Assembly: GCF_000801105.2 (NCBI RefSeq)
Contig: NC_079519.1
Location: 432,668-496,667, forward strand
DNA length: 64,000 nt
Reading direction: 5' to 3'
Source of the DNA: Raphanus sativus
Taxonomy: Eukaryota > Streptophyta > Magnoliopsida > Brassicales > Brassicaceae
Shown here: piece after piece, positions 24,595 through 36,451 of the stretch
Numbering within the stretch: position 1 is the first letter of the stretch
Layout of the letters: each line of letters opens with the position of its first letter
Program-made: the position numbers and the translations under genes
Notes under the pieces: generated by a model
What the model saw: only the letters and a program-made list of their open reading frames with translations
Told to the model about the DNA's origin: nothing
Databases searched by the model: none

Positions 24595-24823
24595 GAGCAT
24601 CATTATCAATGTTTTTCACCATTAATATCTTACAAATCTCAACTGAAAATAAAGTAAATAAGTATTCAAATGTTGAGATACCTCGTCGAAAGTGTTTTAG
24701 AGTATCTCAGTTTTTTTTCGAAATACTTTTGACGGGTATCTAACATTTGAAATGTTCATTTACTTTATTTTGTATTAGAATTTGTGAGATATTAGCGATG
24801 AAAACTCATTGATAATGGTGCTC
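24595..24823. mobile_element. foldback MITE with the GAGCATCATTATC terminus
   Basis: The left half (GAGCATCATTATCAATG...AAATAAAGTAAAT) is the inverted complement of the right half for over 60 bp. Flanks are TTA and TAA, an imperfect TWA duplication. The terminus matches the NPF8-carrying element at 3775-4757. Confidence 0.7.
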
Positions 24824-26657
24824 TAATATTGGATGTGGTAGTCTCGTTGACCTGCATGCAGAACTGTGACACAAAAAAATGAAGAGCATTGTGCATTGTA
24901 CAGAAACATGCACCATCTGTGAAAACAGTAAAAACGCAAGTAAGTGGGATGTTTGATTCTTTATGAGACTAGAGTGATGTCATTGTTAGCGGAGAGAGCA
25001 CAGAGTCACATGGTCAAGTCCCTCTCTTCCAGTTCTTTGTGTCTACTTGCTTTTTTCCCTCGAGTGAGAAATAAAAGTAAAGAAGAAGTTGTAAAATGAA
25101 AGAGTCAAGGGGAAATCTTGGGTAGTGATTGTCCTCCCAAATCTTGGGTAGTGATTTGGTCTCCTCTCTGTCTCTTTTGAAATTAAGTGCACGAAAGATA
25201 TCTGTGAGGTAAGCATTCCTTTGTCTTTCGTTTTCAAACTTCACCATCGTTTTAACAGCTGCTTTTAGATTTTTTTGTTACTTAATGTAAACGTGTTTAC
25301 GCAACGAAGTTTAATTGGATTTTACATTCCAACAACTTCCAAACCAAATCTTTCAGGATCCAGAAAGGAAAAAAAACAATCAGACCTCCCACTAATCCTA
25401 CGGGGATCTAACCTCTACGAGTGGATGTGAGTCGGCCACATGCATATTTATCAGTTTTCATATTCCCCTCAGGCCTTTTGAAGTACCATTGTGAGTGCTG
25501 TCATTTTATCAAGATAAGAGTGTCATAGTAGATGAAATCATGAAAGCATATTTGGCTCACATCTGACTGATTTTGATTTTGATTTTGCTTCTTCGTCTGT
25601 TTCAGATATAGTTCTGAAATTGAATTCAATTACTCAAATATACGACAGGGAAGTTTTGCGAAAGTAGTCCAATTATATATGGACTACTCTCATAGGTGGC
25701 TAACAAAAAATTCAATTATTTCCTTTGTGTGTAACCCTTTTGGCTATCTTTTGTTATAATAAACAGGCCCTACCTATGTGTAATGGGAAATAATTAGGGG
25801 GGAAAACAAACGAGTGGTTGTTAATAGTGATGTAATCTCTTATCCCTTTGATAGGGTGAGAACTATGTAATACTTAAAAACGACAAACGGAATATCTAAT
25901 CCCAAATCTAAGTCCAACCAAACTCCTCGTTCTGATGACATATATATAATACAAAATTAATTGAAACTATATTGTATATAACATGGACTTCCACACAATA
26001 TATAATATACTAAAACATGCAAATAAAATTTGGTAAAGTTCCTCACATACTATATAAAATATAAATGGTTACAAAACAGAAAAAAAAGAAACTAAAGACG
26101 ACAAGTGGGAAGGGAAGAAAAAGATGATACACAAACAGTGAGCAGGCGTGCGGTTCAACAGTCGGAAATTAATCCATTCCGTTAACTCCTGCCACTAAAT
26201 CAATTTTAAACAAAAAAAGAAGAAGAATGTAACGTTCTTCGCAATTTGCATGTGTATGGAAAGTTCGCAAAGATACATGGTATACTGGATTCGCATCACT
26301 CAAATTCATGTCATTTGAAGTAAACACATATTGCGATTAATCAACCAATTACTTCTTCATGGCTTACGCCTTTTCCACCCATTATTTTGTAATAAACTGG
26401 TAAATTTGATTATCTAGTACATTATAATATATTGTCCTGTATAGTGGATATTATGATCACATCAATTGGTTAGTGAGTTTTTTTTAATTGATTCTTTTCA
26501 CAATTTGAAACACAATAGCAATAGTAACTTGGAATGGAGACTTACGATAAGTGGGTGAGGAAAATGAGGGGGAGAAAAGGCTTTTTTTTTGTTCACAATG
26601 AGAGGAAAGTGAACAAAAAAAAAGAGGGAGAAAAGGTTAAGAGTGATAAATAAATGC
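24824..26657. other. intergenic and APT2 promoter region
   Basis: No gene is recognised. A frame at 25014-25247 (minus) contains a short direct repeat (AATCTTGGGTAGTGATT twice) and no domain. Confidence 0.45.
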
Positions 26658-26665
26658 TATAAATA
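26658..26665 (+). promoter_or_regulatory. putative TATA box of the APT2-like gene
   Basis: CTATAAATA lies about 70 bp upstream of the ATG at 26732, followed by a GA-rich leader. Confidence 0.5.
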
Positions 26666-26731
26666 CACCCAATGCCCCTTCTCCTCCTTCTTCGACACGC
26701 ACGAAAGTGAGAGAGAGAGAGAGAAAAAGAT

Positions 26732-28237
26732 ATGTTTGCGGTGGAGAATGGGTTGCAGGGAGACCCAAGACTGCAGGCTATCTCCGACGCCATTCGAGTC
26801 ATCCCTCACTTCCCCAAGACTGGTCCATTTTTCTTCGTTTATTTCTTCAAGTGCTTCACCATCGATTCGTACGTCTCTCTTTTTTTTTTTTTTTCGTTTA
26901 CAAGCGTGTTCTTGTTGCAGGGATCATGTTTCAAGACATAACGACGCTGTTGCTGGATCCAGTTGCCTTTAAGCATGTCATTGATATCTTCGTCGATCGT
27001 TACAAGCACATGAACATCTCTCTCGTTGCCGGTACTTTTCACCTTTCCCTTCACGACCTTTTTCATTCCTTATTAAATTACTATTTAGTTTTTTCCAAAG
27101 ACAAACGTTCATTCACACGAACAAAACTGGGAGAAAAAAAAAGATGGAAGACTTAGTTTCAATGTCCAATTGTTTCTGATTTTACGATGTCATTTCTTGA
27201 ACCTGAACGCATAGATAAAATTTATCAGTATTATTTATCTTTTAGGACATAATCAATCTCCTTTTGATAGAATCCAAAGCGGAACCATATCTCCCAATAT
27301 GACAAAACTGAATAAATAAACGAAAACTTTCATAGACTAATGATGTTACACTCACATATAACTAACTTAGCCAGTGTCGTGGGTTGGTGACTAATTACTT
27401 GTCCTCACTCGTGAGTCCACTTCAAATTTTGTTCTGTTCATGTCTTATAGTGAACCTCTTAAAAGTTCAATAGAAACGAGAGGATTCATATTTATAAGAC
27501 CTCCCCCAGCGATTCAGTAAAACATTTTATATTGATTTGTGCAGATTAAGTAAACAGATTAATCAAGTAAAACGGGACTTTAACTTGTGCAGGCGTAGAG
27601 GCGAGAGGATTCATATTTGGACCTCCCATCGCATTAGCCATAGGTGCCAAGTTCGTCCCTCTACGTAAACCAGGAAAATTACCCGGTGCGCTTACTTATA
27701 TACATACTAAAAAATCTTAGATGACTAAAACGTGTTGTTGGAATAAAAAGATATATAATCGCGTGTTGGTGACGTTAAAAAGGGAGAGTGATAAGCGAAG
27801 AGTACGAGCTTGAGTATGGAAATGATCGTCTAGAGATGAGTATGGAGGCTGTCAAAACCCACGAACGAGCTCTTGTCATCGACGATTTAGTTGCCACTGG
27901 TGGAACACTCTCCGCTTCTATTAACCTCTTGGGTAATTCAATATATTTTTGTTCTTTACATTTTTTCGAAACAGATGAAATATACACGCATTTGGAATAT
28001 ATATAAAACGTAATATACAATGATCGTACTTTAGAGCGAGCAGGGGCCGAAGTCGTGGAATGTGCATGCGTTGTTGGTTTGCCTAAATTCAAGGTAATGA
28101 TTTGATTTAGAAACGTTTCGTCTGGTAAGATCCAACCTATCTAATATAAACTTATTTGTGTGTGTGAGATGCAGGGGGAATGTAGGCTGAAGGGAAAACC
28201 ATTGTATGTTCTGGTGGAGCCTAGCCAGTTAGACTAA
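26732..28237 (+). CDS. APT2: adenine phosphoribosyltransferase (APT2-like)
   Basis: Six exons, 26732-26822, 26921-27031, 27593-27685, 27783-27932, 28035-28093 and 28175-28237, join in frame to 188 residues. The enzyme converts adenine and PRPP to AMP and pyrophosphate; in plants it also takes cytokinin bases. Visible family features: [14 protein letters not shown] start, [50 protein letters not shown] and the PRPP-binding loop [13 protein letters not shown] at about residues 128-140. The end, [10 protein letters not shown], fits APT2. No plastid transit peptide precedes the domain, so the cytosol is likely. It matches At1g80050 in the gene order. All splice sites are GT-AG. Confidence 0.93.
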
Positions 28238-28539
28238 ATAACCTTCTAAGCCTTTACGCGGTCAACAGCTCTATCTATTTCTCCAAATTCCAGCTAGATG
28301 TAATGTAATATCATTGGTTGTGACAAATAATAATATGATTGGTGTAACCAGTCTATATGTAATTAAATTGTTTAAATCTTTATCATAATACATATGGGGT
28401 GATTCATGCTAGCTAGAAGCTACTTCTTAGCTCGCCACTGGCCAAGATGTTTGTTTCACCAATGTTCATCTTGGGTTTTAACCTATTCCACGAGTTGAGG
28501 AAAAAGAAAGGTTGAGTTTTTAAATGTGCTTATTAAAAT
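28238..28539. other. APT2 3' flank
   Basis: Probable 3' UTR and short spacer before the tandem-repeat array; no other gene is seen. Confidence 0.5.
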
Positions 28540-31529
28540 GAAACGAAATGCTAGCATAGTTAACCCACAAATTTTGAATTTTTTTAATAAATACGAAAAT
28601 CTTGTTTAAATGCATAGTTGCATCCTTTATTGACATATGATGATGGTCAAAGAGGTTTGCAACGTTTGTTGTCTCCGTTTCTCTGAAGAATAAAGATTTC
28701 ATAGTGGTAAATCCAATGATTTAGACAACATATAAAGTTTTACTAATTTAATTGTTAAAAAATAGAAGGTTGCACTTGTACCATGAAAGATAGTTTATCA
28801 TACATTAATAAAAATGTATAAAATGATTAGAAAATTTTAAACAACACTAAAGAGTATAAGCTTAAAAATATAAAGCATTTAACCTAAAACTCAATATTTT
28901 CGTAGGAGTTAACCCACATATTTTGAGGAAAAATCAAAAATATGATAATATTGTTTTAATGCATATTTGCATCATAAACTAACATAGTTTAAAAAATTAG
29001 AATGATTACTATATACCATGAAATATAGTTTAGAATACATTAATTAAAATGGCGAATGTGGTTTGAAATTTAAAATCAATAATGAAGAGTATAAATTTAA
29101 GATATAGAGAATTTACCGAAAACTCATTATTTTAGAAGGAGGGGGGAGGTTAACCCACGGATTTAGGAAAAATTTCAAAAATAAGAAAATCTGGTTTTAG
29201 TATATAGTTTCATCGAGCACTAACATAAGATGATGGTCAAAGAGTTTAGAACTTCTGTTGTCTCCGTTTCTCTAGATAATAAAAATTTTATAATGCTAAT
29301 TCCACTAATTTAGGTAGTATATGAAATTGTAGTAAACTAAATATTAAAAAATTAGAATGATTCCTATATACCATGAAAGATAGTTTAGAATCAATTAATT
29401 CAAATGTAGAATGTGGTTTGAATTTTTTTAAACAAAAGCAAAGAGTATAAACTTCAGTATATATAGCATTTACCGAAAACTCATTAGTTTAGAATGGGGT
29501 TAATCCACGGATTTTAGAAAAATTTCAAAAATATAAAAATCTTGTTTTAGTGTATAGTTTCATCGAGCACTAACATAATGATGTTCAAAGAGTTTATAAC
29601 CTCTGTTGTGTCCGTTTCTCTAGATAATGAAGATTTTATAATGATAATTCTACTAATCTAGGCAGTATATGAAATTTTAGTAAACTAAATATTAAAAAAT
29701 TAGAATGATTCTTATATACCATGAAAGATAGTTTAGAATACATTAATTCAAAATGTGGTATGAAAAATTTTAAACTAGAGGAAAGAGTATAAACTTCAGT
29801 ATATAGAGCATTTACCGAAAACTCATTATTTTAGAAGGGGTTAACCCACGGATTTTGGAAAATTTTCAAATATATGAAAATCTGGTTTTAGTGTATAGTT
29901 TCATCGAGCACTAACATAAGATGATGTTCAAAGAGTTTAGAACCTCTGTTGTCTCCGTTTCTCTAGATGATGAATATTTTATAATGCTTATTCCACTAAT
30001 CTAGGCAGTATATGAAATTTTGTTAAATTAAATATTAAAAAATTAGAATAATTCCTCTATACCATGAAATATAGTTTAGAATACATTAATTCAAATGTAG
30101 AATGTGGTTTGAATTTTTCAAACAAAAGGAAAGAGTATAAACTTCAGTATATAGAGCACTTACCAAAAACTCATTATTTTAGAAGGGGTTAACCCACAGA
30201 GTTTGGAAAAATTTCAAAAAAATGAAAATTTGGTTTTACTAGATAGTTTCATCGATCACTAACATAAGATGATGTTCAAAGAGTTTAGAACCTCTGTTGT
30301 CTCCGTTTCTCTAGATAATAAAGATTTTATAATGCTAATTCCATTAATCTAGACAGTATATGAAATTTTGGTAAACTAAATATTAAAAAAAAATTTAGAA
30401 TGATTCCTATATACCATGAAACATAGTTTAGAATACATTAATTCAAGTGTATAATGTGGTTTGAAATTTTTAAACTAAAGGAAAGAGTATTTTTTTTTTT
30501 GAAACTCAGATTAAATTAAAACTTAGGCAGTTAGTTATGAGTCATAAAGGCCCTATCACCAACCGAGATTGTAAAGGAAAGAGTATAAACTTCAGTATAT
30601 AGAGCACTTACCGAAAAATCATTATTTTAGAAGGGGTTAACCCACGGATTTTGGAAAAATTTCAAAAATAATGAAAATCTGGTTTTAGTGTATAGTTTCA
30701 TTGAGCACTAACATAAGATGATGTTCAAAGAGTTTAGAACCTCTGTTGTCTCCGTTTCTCTAGATGAGGAAGATTTTATAATGCTAATTCCACTAATCTA
30801 GGCAGTATATGAAATTTTGGTAAACTAAATATTAAAAAATTAGAATTATTGCTATATACCATGAAATATAGTTTATAATACATTAATTCAAGTGTATAAT
30901 GTGGTTTGAAAATTTTAAACTAAAGGAAAGATTATAAACTTCAGTATATAGAGCACTTACCGAAAACTCATTATTTTAGAAGGGGTTAACCCACGGATTT
31001 TGGAAAAATTTCAAAAAATGAAATCTGGTTTTAGTGTATAGTTTCATCGAGCACTAACATAAGATGATGTTCAAAGAGTTTAGAACCTCTTTGTCTCCGT
31101 TTCTCTAGATAATGAAGATTATATAATTCTAATTCCACTAATCTAGGCAGTATATGAAATTTTGGTAAACTAAATATTAAAAAATTAGAATGATTCCTAT
31201 ATACCATGAAATATAGTTTATAATACATTAATTCAAGTGTAGAATGTGGTTTGAAAATTTTAAAATAAAGGAAAGAGTATAAAATCAGTATATATATCAC
31301 TTACCGAAATCTCACTATTTTAGAAGGGGTTAGCCCACGGATTTTGGAAAAATTTCAAAAAATGAAAATCTGGTTTTAGTGTATATTTTCATCGAGTACT
31401 ACATAAATATGATGTTCAAAGAGTTTTATAACCTCCGTTGTCTCCGTTTCACTAAATAATGAAGATTTTATAATGATAATTCCACTAATCTAGGCAGTAT
31501 ATGAAATTTTCGTAAATTAAATATTAAAA
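28540..31529 (+). repeat. tandem array of ~348-bp AT-rich repeat (left array)
   Basis: The marker TTAACCCAC recurs at about 28909, 29150, 29500, 29841, 30189, 30637, 30986 and (as TTAGCCCAC) 31330. The usual spacing is 341-352 bp; the 448-bp interval contains an 82-bp insertion plus its 14-bp duplication. Units share GTATAGTTTCATCGAGCAC and CTGTTGTCTCCGTTTCTCTA. The first units (28540-29150) are more diverged. The array runs into the N gap. No coding capacity. Confidence 0.92.
30491..30572 (-). mobile_element. short poly(A) retroposon in one array monomer
   Basis: An 82-bp insert starts with a T run and is flanked by a perfect 14-bp duplication AAAGGAAAGAGTAT (30477-30490 and 30573-30586). 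On the minus strand it ends in poly(A), so it is a 5'-truncated LINE or a short SINE fragment mobilised by LINE-type machinery. Confidence 0.75.
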
Positions 31530-31629
31530 NNNNNNNNNNNNNNNNNNNNNNNNNNNNNNNNNNNNNNNNNNNNNNNNNNNNNNNNNNNNNNNNNNNNNNN
31601 NNNNNNNNNNNNNNNNNNNNNNNNNNNNN
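31530..31629. other. assembly gap (100 N)
   Basis: Exactly 100 N, the conventional placeholder for a gap of unknown size. It separates the left array from the MULE contig. Confidence 0.98.
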
Positions 31630-31638
31630 TTTTTTGCG

Positions 31639-34600
31639 ATGAGGAGGAGTGGTCGGCTTTCCCTATCTGGTGAGTTAGGTTTCCGCTCTGCAACCACCCT
31701 TCCCATTGTGGCCACTAGGGTTAACGATTTGGGAGAACCTCCAAATTTGATATGGTCCTACCTGTGAACTCCATTTTGTGTTTCGAGTTGTGTAGGTGCT
31801 AAAAGCTTACCCGACCGTGAAGAACAGTCCCCCCAGCGGCGGCCGAATGAAACGAGCGATGGTGGGTTTATTTTTGAAATCGGTTTATTTTTTGTTCCGA
31901 TTTCGACTTAATATTTGATTTTATGTGTTCTTGGAGGCGTTGTTAATTAGATTGTCTCGTTCTCACTGTTTATTGTGGTTGTCTGCAGGAGATAATAGTG
32001 TCCCCATCCCCCGGAAAACGAAGATGCCGCGGCGGCGGGCAGGAAAAGAACATGTTCAGGGTTAGGCTTCCCTAAAATCCTATGTTTTTTGTTTTTTTTT
32101 GTTTTTTTGTTGGCGGGACTTGAACCGCGTGTGCGTCGTTTGCGTTTCAATTGTTTAATTGTGTTTGGTGCAGACGAGGGACGGGCTGACGGGGGCCCCG
32201 ACGAGTTCTTACCGCCTAGGTTGTTTGAGACGGATAGGTTCCCTAGTCGTAGGTTGAACAATTACTCAGTTTTAGGATATCTGTTGGTGGTGAGGGATGC
32301 GCTTAAAGGGACTCCCGATCTTGATCGTTTGCTCCGTTCTTGCTTCGGACCTCTGTTTAAAATCCCAGTGCGAAGATGCAGTTATTCTTCCGTCATGATA
32401 CACGCCATGCTCGTGAGGCAAGTAGTAACTAAGAAGAGGTACGAGTTGTGGCCTGTGTTTGGTGGAAACCCCACGAGGTTTTCGTTGGTGGAGTTTGGTG
32501 CTGTAACGGGGCTTCCATGTGGGGAGTTCCAGCGGGGCTATGTGGTTGATTCTGAACCGAAGTACAAGGAGGAGGACTACGCGCTGTGGGACTATCTCTT
32601 CGATGGGAAACGTGACATAACCATAGCTGAAGTTGCAAAAATGGTTGCGCAGGACCTGACCATCAAGCGAGCCCGCAAATTCAGGCTTTGTTTGATACTC
32701 ATTGTAGACGGGGTTCTGTGTGCCTCCACATCGCCTGTCTGCCCGAAGATGAAGCATGTCAAGCTCCTTGAAGACCTGACAAAATTCCTAGAATTTCCCT
32801 GGGGGCGCGAAGCATTTTTTTGGACAATCAGTACCATGATACCCCCTAAAATGGTCGCCGGTGTCTGCGATGATCCGGAAGGGGACTTCTGTGCAAGTTT
32901 GAGGCAGCAAACCAAAAAAATGGCGGGTTTCCCTTTGGCTCTTCAACTAGTGGTGTATGAAGCCATCCCGCAGTTGGTTTCGCGGCTTCGGGGAACGGAC
33001 GAGGAGAAGCTTATCGACTGTCTTAATCTACCCCAGCACAAGGGTTTGAAGCTTTGGGATGTCCTGGAGGCGGAGCATCATCCCGAGGTGAGACAATTTT
33101 TTTTGGGTTTTACCCGTATGCCTCTTGTAAGTTTGGTGTTCCCGGCCTTCGCTTGGTAACTGTTATTTTTGTACGGGTGGACTATTGGATATTGGAATCT
33201 GAGAATGGGTTATGTACACGAGTACAGTTTTACCTGAATTTCAAGAGTACACGAAAGCGGAAGTACACGTGTACGAGTAGTTACTGATGTTACTTGTACG
33301 ACGGTGCTCGTGTACCATAACTTTGTTTTTTGGTTTTTGTTTGTGTACTCTGTTTGGGTGTGGTGTTGGACTGTTTTTTAGTTACTGTTGTCCGCTGAAA
33401 GTTGTGTACGGTGCGTAGTTGTTAGCTATCTGTATAGATGTACAGTATGAGAACTTAAGAATGATGTTATTTTTTTTTTTTTTGATTGGTGCAGCTAATT
33501 GTTCAGCCCATGATGGAGGAGCCGTCGGATGTGCCAGACGGCTGGGGTTGTTGGGATGATGAGATTTTTGACAGGACGGTGAAACACATGTGTGGACGGA
33601 TCACAGTTGGAGATAAGTTCGGGAAGTTTGTTTGGAGGGGAGGTGATGGGAAGGAAGATTTATTAGACCACGAGGGAGCAAAGGCGGCCAAAAAAAGGAA
33701 GAGGGAAGCTGCGAAGCCAGATCCAGCACGAGGGCCTGCCTTGAAGCAACGCAGGGTTAGCGGGTACTTCAGAAAGCCAGTACTGGTGGATGAGGAAGTG
33801 GTTGGAAAGCTAGTTAAGCGGGTCGAGGTATTGGAGAAGACTGTTGCTTGGTTGAAACTGAAGCTTTGTAGGCGTCGGAGGGTGGGGTTGACGCCGAGCA
33901 AGGAACTTCTGCGTAGTGTTAAGTTAGTGAAGAGAAAGAAGAGAGAAACCCCTGTTGTAAGCGAGGATTGCGAAGAGTTTGAGGAGGGGGAGGAAGAGGA
34001 GGGTAAGGGGCTTTTCATTGAAAGTGATGACCGGGATGAAGATGTAAAGGATGTTGACGGGGGGAGTGATGGTGATGGCTCAAACAAGGAGGATGGTGAT
34101 GGGTCAAACAGGGAGGATGTTGTACAAGGAGCTGTTGCTAATGTTATGGAAGTAGGTGATGGGCTTAACAAGGAAGATGTGGAAGAGGACGTTGTTGTTG
34201 AATGTATGGAAGTAGATGGGAAGAAATGTGTGGTGGGGGCGTCTGAATTTTGTGTTGGCCTCGAGAGTGAAAGCGTGGAGAAAAGTCTAACGGATGATGG
34301 GGATGATATTCCAGAGAATAAGGGAGACGAGGGGGTTGGGATGACTTTGGGTGGAGATGTGCTGCCTAGTGATGTGTCTAAGGAGGTGTTGGAGAGTGTT
34401 GTGGGTGGGATGTATGGAGATGATGAAGGGGGCAAGGTAGGGGAAGAGGATGGGGCTGATAGTAGCGTTGAAGTTAATCCGGATGGACATGATCGTGTAA
34501 CTGCGTTTGGGGATGTGCCTGATGGTGGACTAGAGGAGACAAAGATGGGAGATTTAGGTGGTGCGTGCAGTGAGGAGGTAAGAAAACAAACTATAGTGTG

Positions 34601-36451
34601 ATGGTTTGGTTGATCTTTAGTGCAGCTGAGCTCTTGACTTTTTTTTGATCGGTGGGGTTTGTTTGTAATTTGGTTTATATGGACAACCTGATGCAGGCGT
34701 GTGATGGTTTGGACAAACTAATCGGGGGGATTATTAAGGAGAGTCTTATTCTTGAGGGGGGTGGAACAGAGGATGCGGATGTGGTGGAATCGATGGAGGT
34801 AATCTGCTTTGCTCTTTCCCCTTTGTTTAACAAATGATTTGGCATGTACAACTTTCGTGTGACCGTACATGATCCGGGGGTGTACATGTGTACCTAAACG
34901 AGTGACCCCACTTGGAAAATTGGTGTACGCTTGGACGCTATAGTTGTGACTGTACATGAAGGGGGTTATATACATATACACCGATGGTGGTACCGTACAT
35001 GGTTTGGTGGCTAAGCTATTAGGAGATATGTTGTGATTGTAGTAAACAAGTAGTACCATGGTTAGGGTAGTAAACTATAAGGAATGATTTGTCGCCTTAC
35101 TAAATGAGTTGTTTGTGTACTGTTGTTTTTTTTTTATTGTTGGTGTGTAGGGACCGATTGATATGGGCGATACTGGCGTCAAGGGTGTGGAGGATATGTG
35201 TCTACGTGGAGAGGTGAAAAGTGATTTATGTTTTTTTGGGTTTTTATGTGAGATCTGACTTTGTAATGTGAGATTATAGGTAGTTGGTGGCCTGGCAACC
35301 ACCGTTGTGGATGAGGACGGAGCCACTTTACCAACTCTAATGGATACCGTGACGAAGGTTGTGACGGTGTTAACGGACTCCCCGACAAGTGTAGCCAGTT
35401 CCAAGCACAAGCCTGTTGAGGCTGAAGCGTCGTTAGCCTCCCTGCTGCTTGGGAAGGAACCGTTTTCACTAGCAAATATCCTCCCAGGCCGTGTTGATCC
35501 TGATTTCGATTATTTTGAGAATGTTCTGCTGGCCGATCCGAAAGTGTAGGTTTTACCATCGTTATAAAACTGACTTTTTTTTTTGTGGAATACTGAATAT
35601 GGTCGTGTTATTTTCCGTTGTGCAGGATTCATCTTGGAGCTGGTGGCCACGACCTGGACAATCAGTTTTTCCTCGATCTTGCATCCCCACAGAAGTGGGT
35701 TTCCAGTAAGGTATACGACGCATGTAGGTTTTTAACTGATTGTTTTAGGTGGCCTTTTGTTGTGGGGCGATGTTTTGACATGTTTGGTTCTAATTGGCAG
35801 CACATGGAAGTTTTGATGGAATATGTGGCTAAGAGGCACGCGGAGACGTTTAGGGCGAGGAGAGTGATGTTTGTGGCTCCGTGGTTCATGGAACAACTGG
35901 CTGCAAAAGCAGAGACCTTTGATACTTCTAAGTACAAGGGTAGGGTATTTTCTGACCGTAAGATTTCGGGTTATCTGACAAAGAAGGGCCAGAAACTAGG
36001 CATTGATGTGGATGAGGTCTATGCGCCAATGCTTTGGGCCAAGAACCACTGGGTAGGGTTGCGGATCAGTTTGACGGGGTGGAGCGTGTTGGTTTATGAT
36101 TCTGACCGGAGCCTTAGGGAACAGGATGTAGCGATGTCCTTAGTGTCACCAATTGCGAAGATGTTACCTTATGTGGTTCGCAAGGTTTGTGGGGCTGATG
36201 CATTGGACGGTCGTGGGCTGGAGCCTTTTAGTGTTGGTTTTTTGGCCAATGGCTATCAGAACGCTCGTAGTGGGGATTGCGGGCCAGTGTGTGTGAAGTT
36301 TATGGAGTTGGCTGGAACAGGTGTGGAGGAGCCAGGTGCAGAGGACCTGACGGATTTGTTGGTCGACGTTTTCAGGAAGCAATGGGCAATGGACGTGTAC
36401 AAGGATTTGGTGGTGCCTTTGTACCTTGTAGGTGCTGAGTCTGATCAGTAG
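31639..36451 (+). CDS. transposon-borne DUF1985 plus C48 (ULP1-like) peptidase protein
   Basis: Nine exons (31639-31669, 31796-31861, 31989-32060, 32174-33087, 33495-34577, 34697-34798, 35151-35213, 35280-35545, 35626-36451) join with matching phases to one open frame of 1140 residues. The start lies only 9 bases after the gap, so a longer N-terminus is possible. Order: short basic N-terminus; DUF1985 in exon 4 (MIHAMLVRQVVTKKRYELWP, FSLVEFGAVTGLPCGEF); exon 5 basic, then very acidic (EEFEEGEEEEGKG and repeated SNKED/SNRED); the cysteine-protease domain in exon 9 with His in KNHWVGL, Asp in VYDSD and Cys in SGDCGPV. C48 peptidases process or remove SUMO; the substrate of the transposon-borne ones is unknown. 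No stop or frameshift is seen, in contrast to the neighbouring transposase. Confidence 0.85.

Noticed and set aside
25014..25247. minus-strand frame and short direct repeat near 25.1 kb
   Set aside because: The translation is low complexity; the 17-bp repeat alone does not define an element.
28540..31529. regular repeats considered as a CRISPR-like or coding repeat array
   Set aside because: Whole ~348-bp units repeat without unique spacers and without open frames, in plant nuclear DNA; it is a satellite.
33503..34435. 310-codon open frame on the minus strand
   Set aside because: It is antisense to the acidic, low-complexity exon 5 of the ULP-like gene; the Ser/Pro/Thr-rich translation is what Glu/Asp/Gly codons give in reverse.
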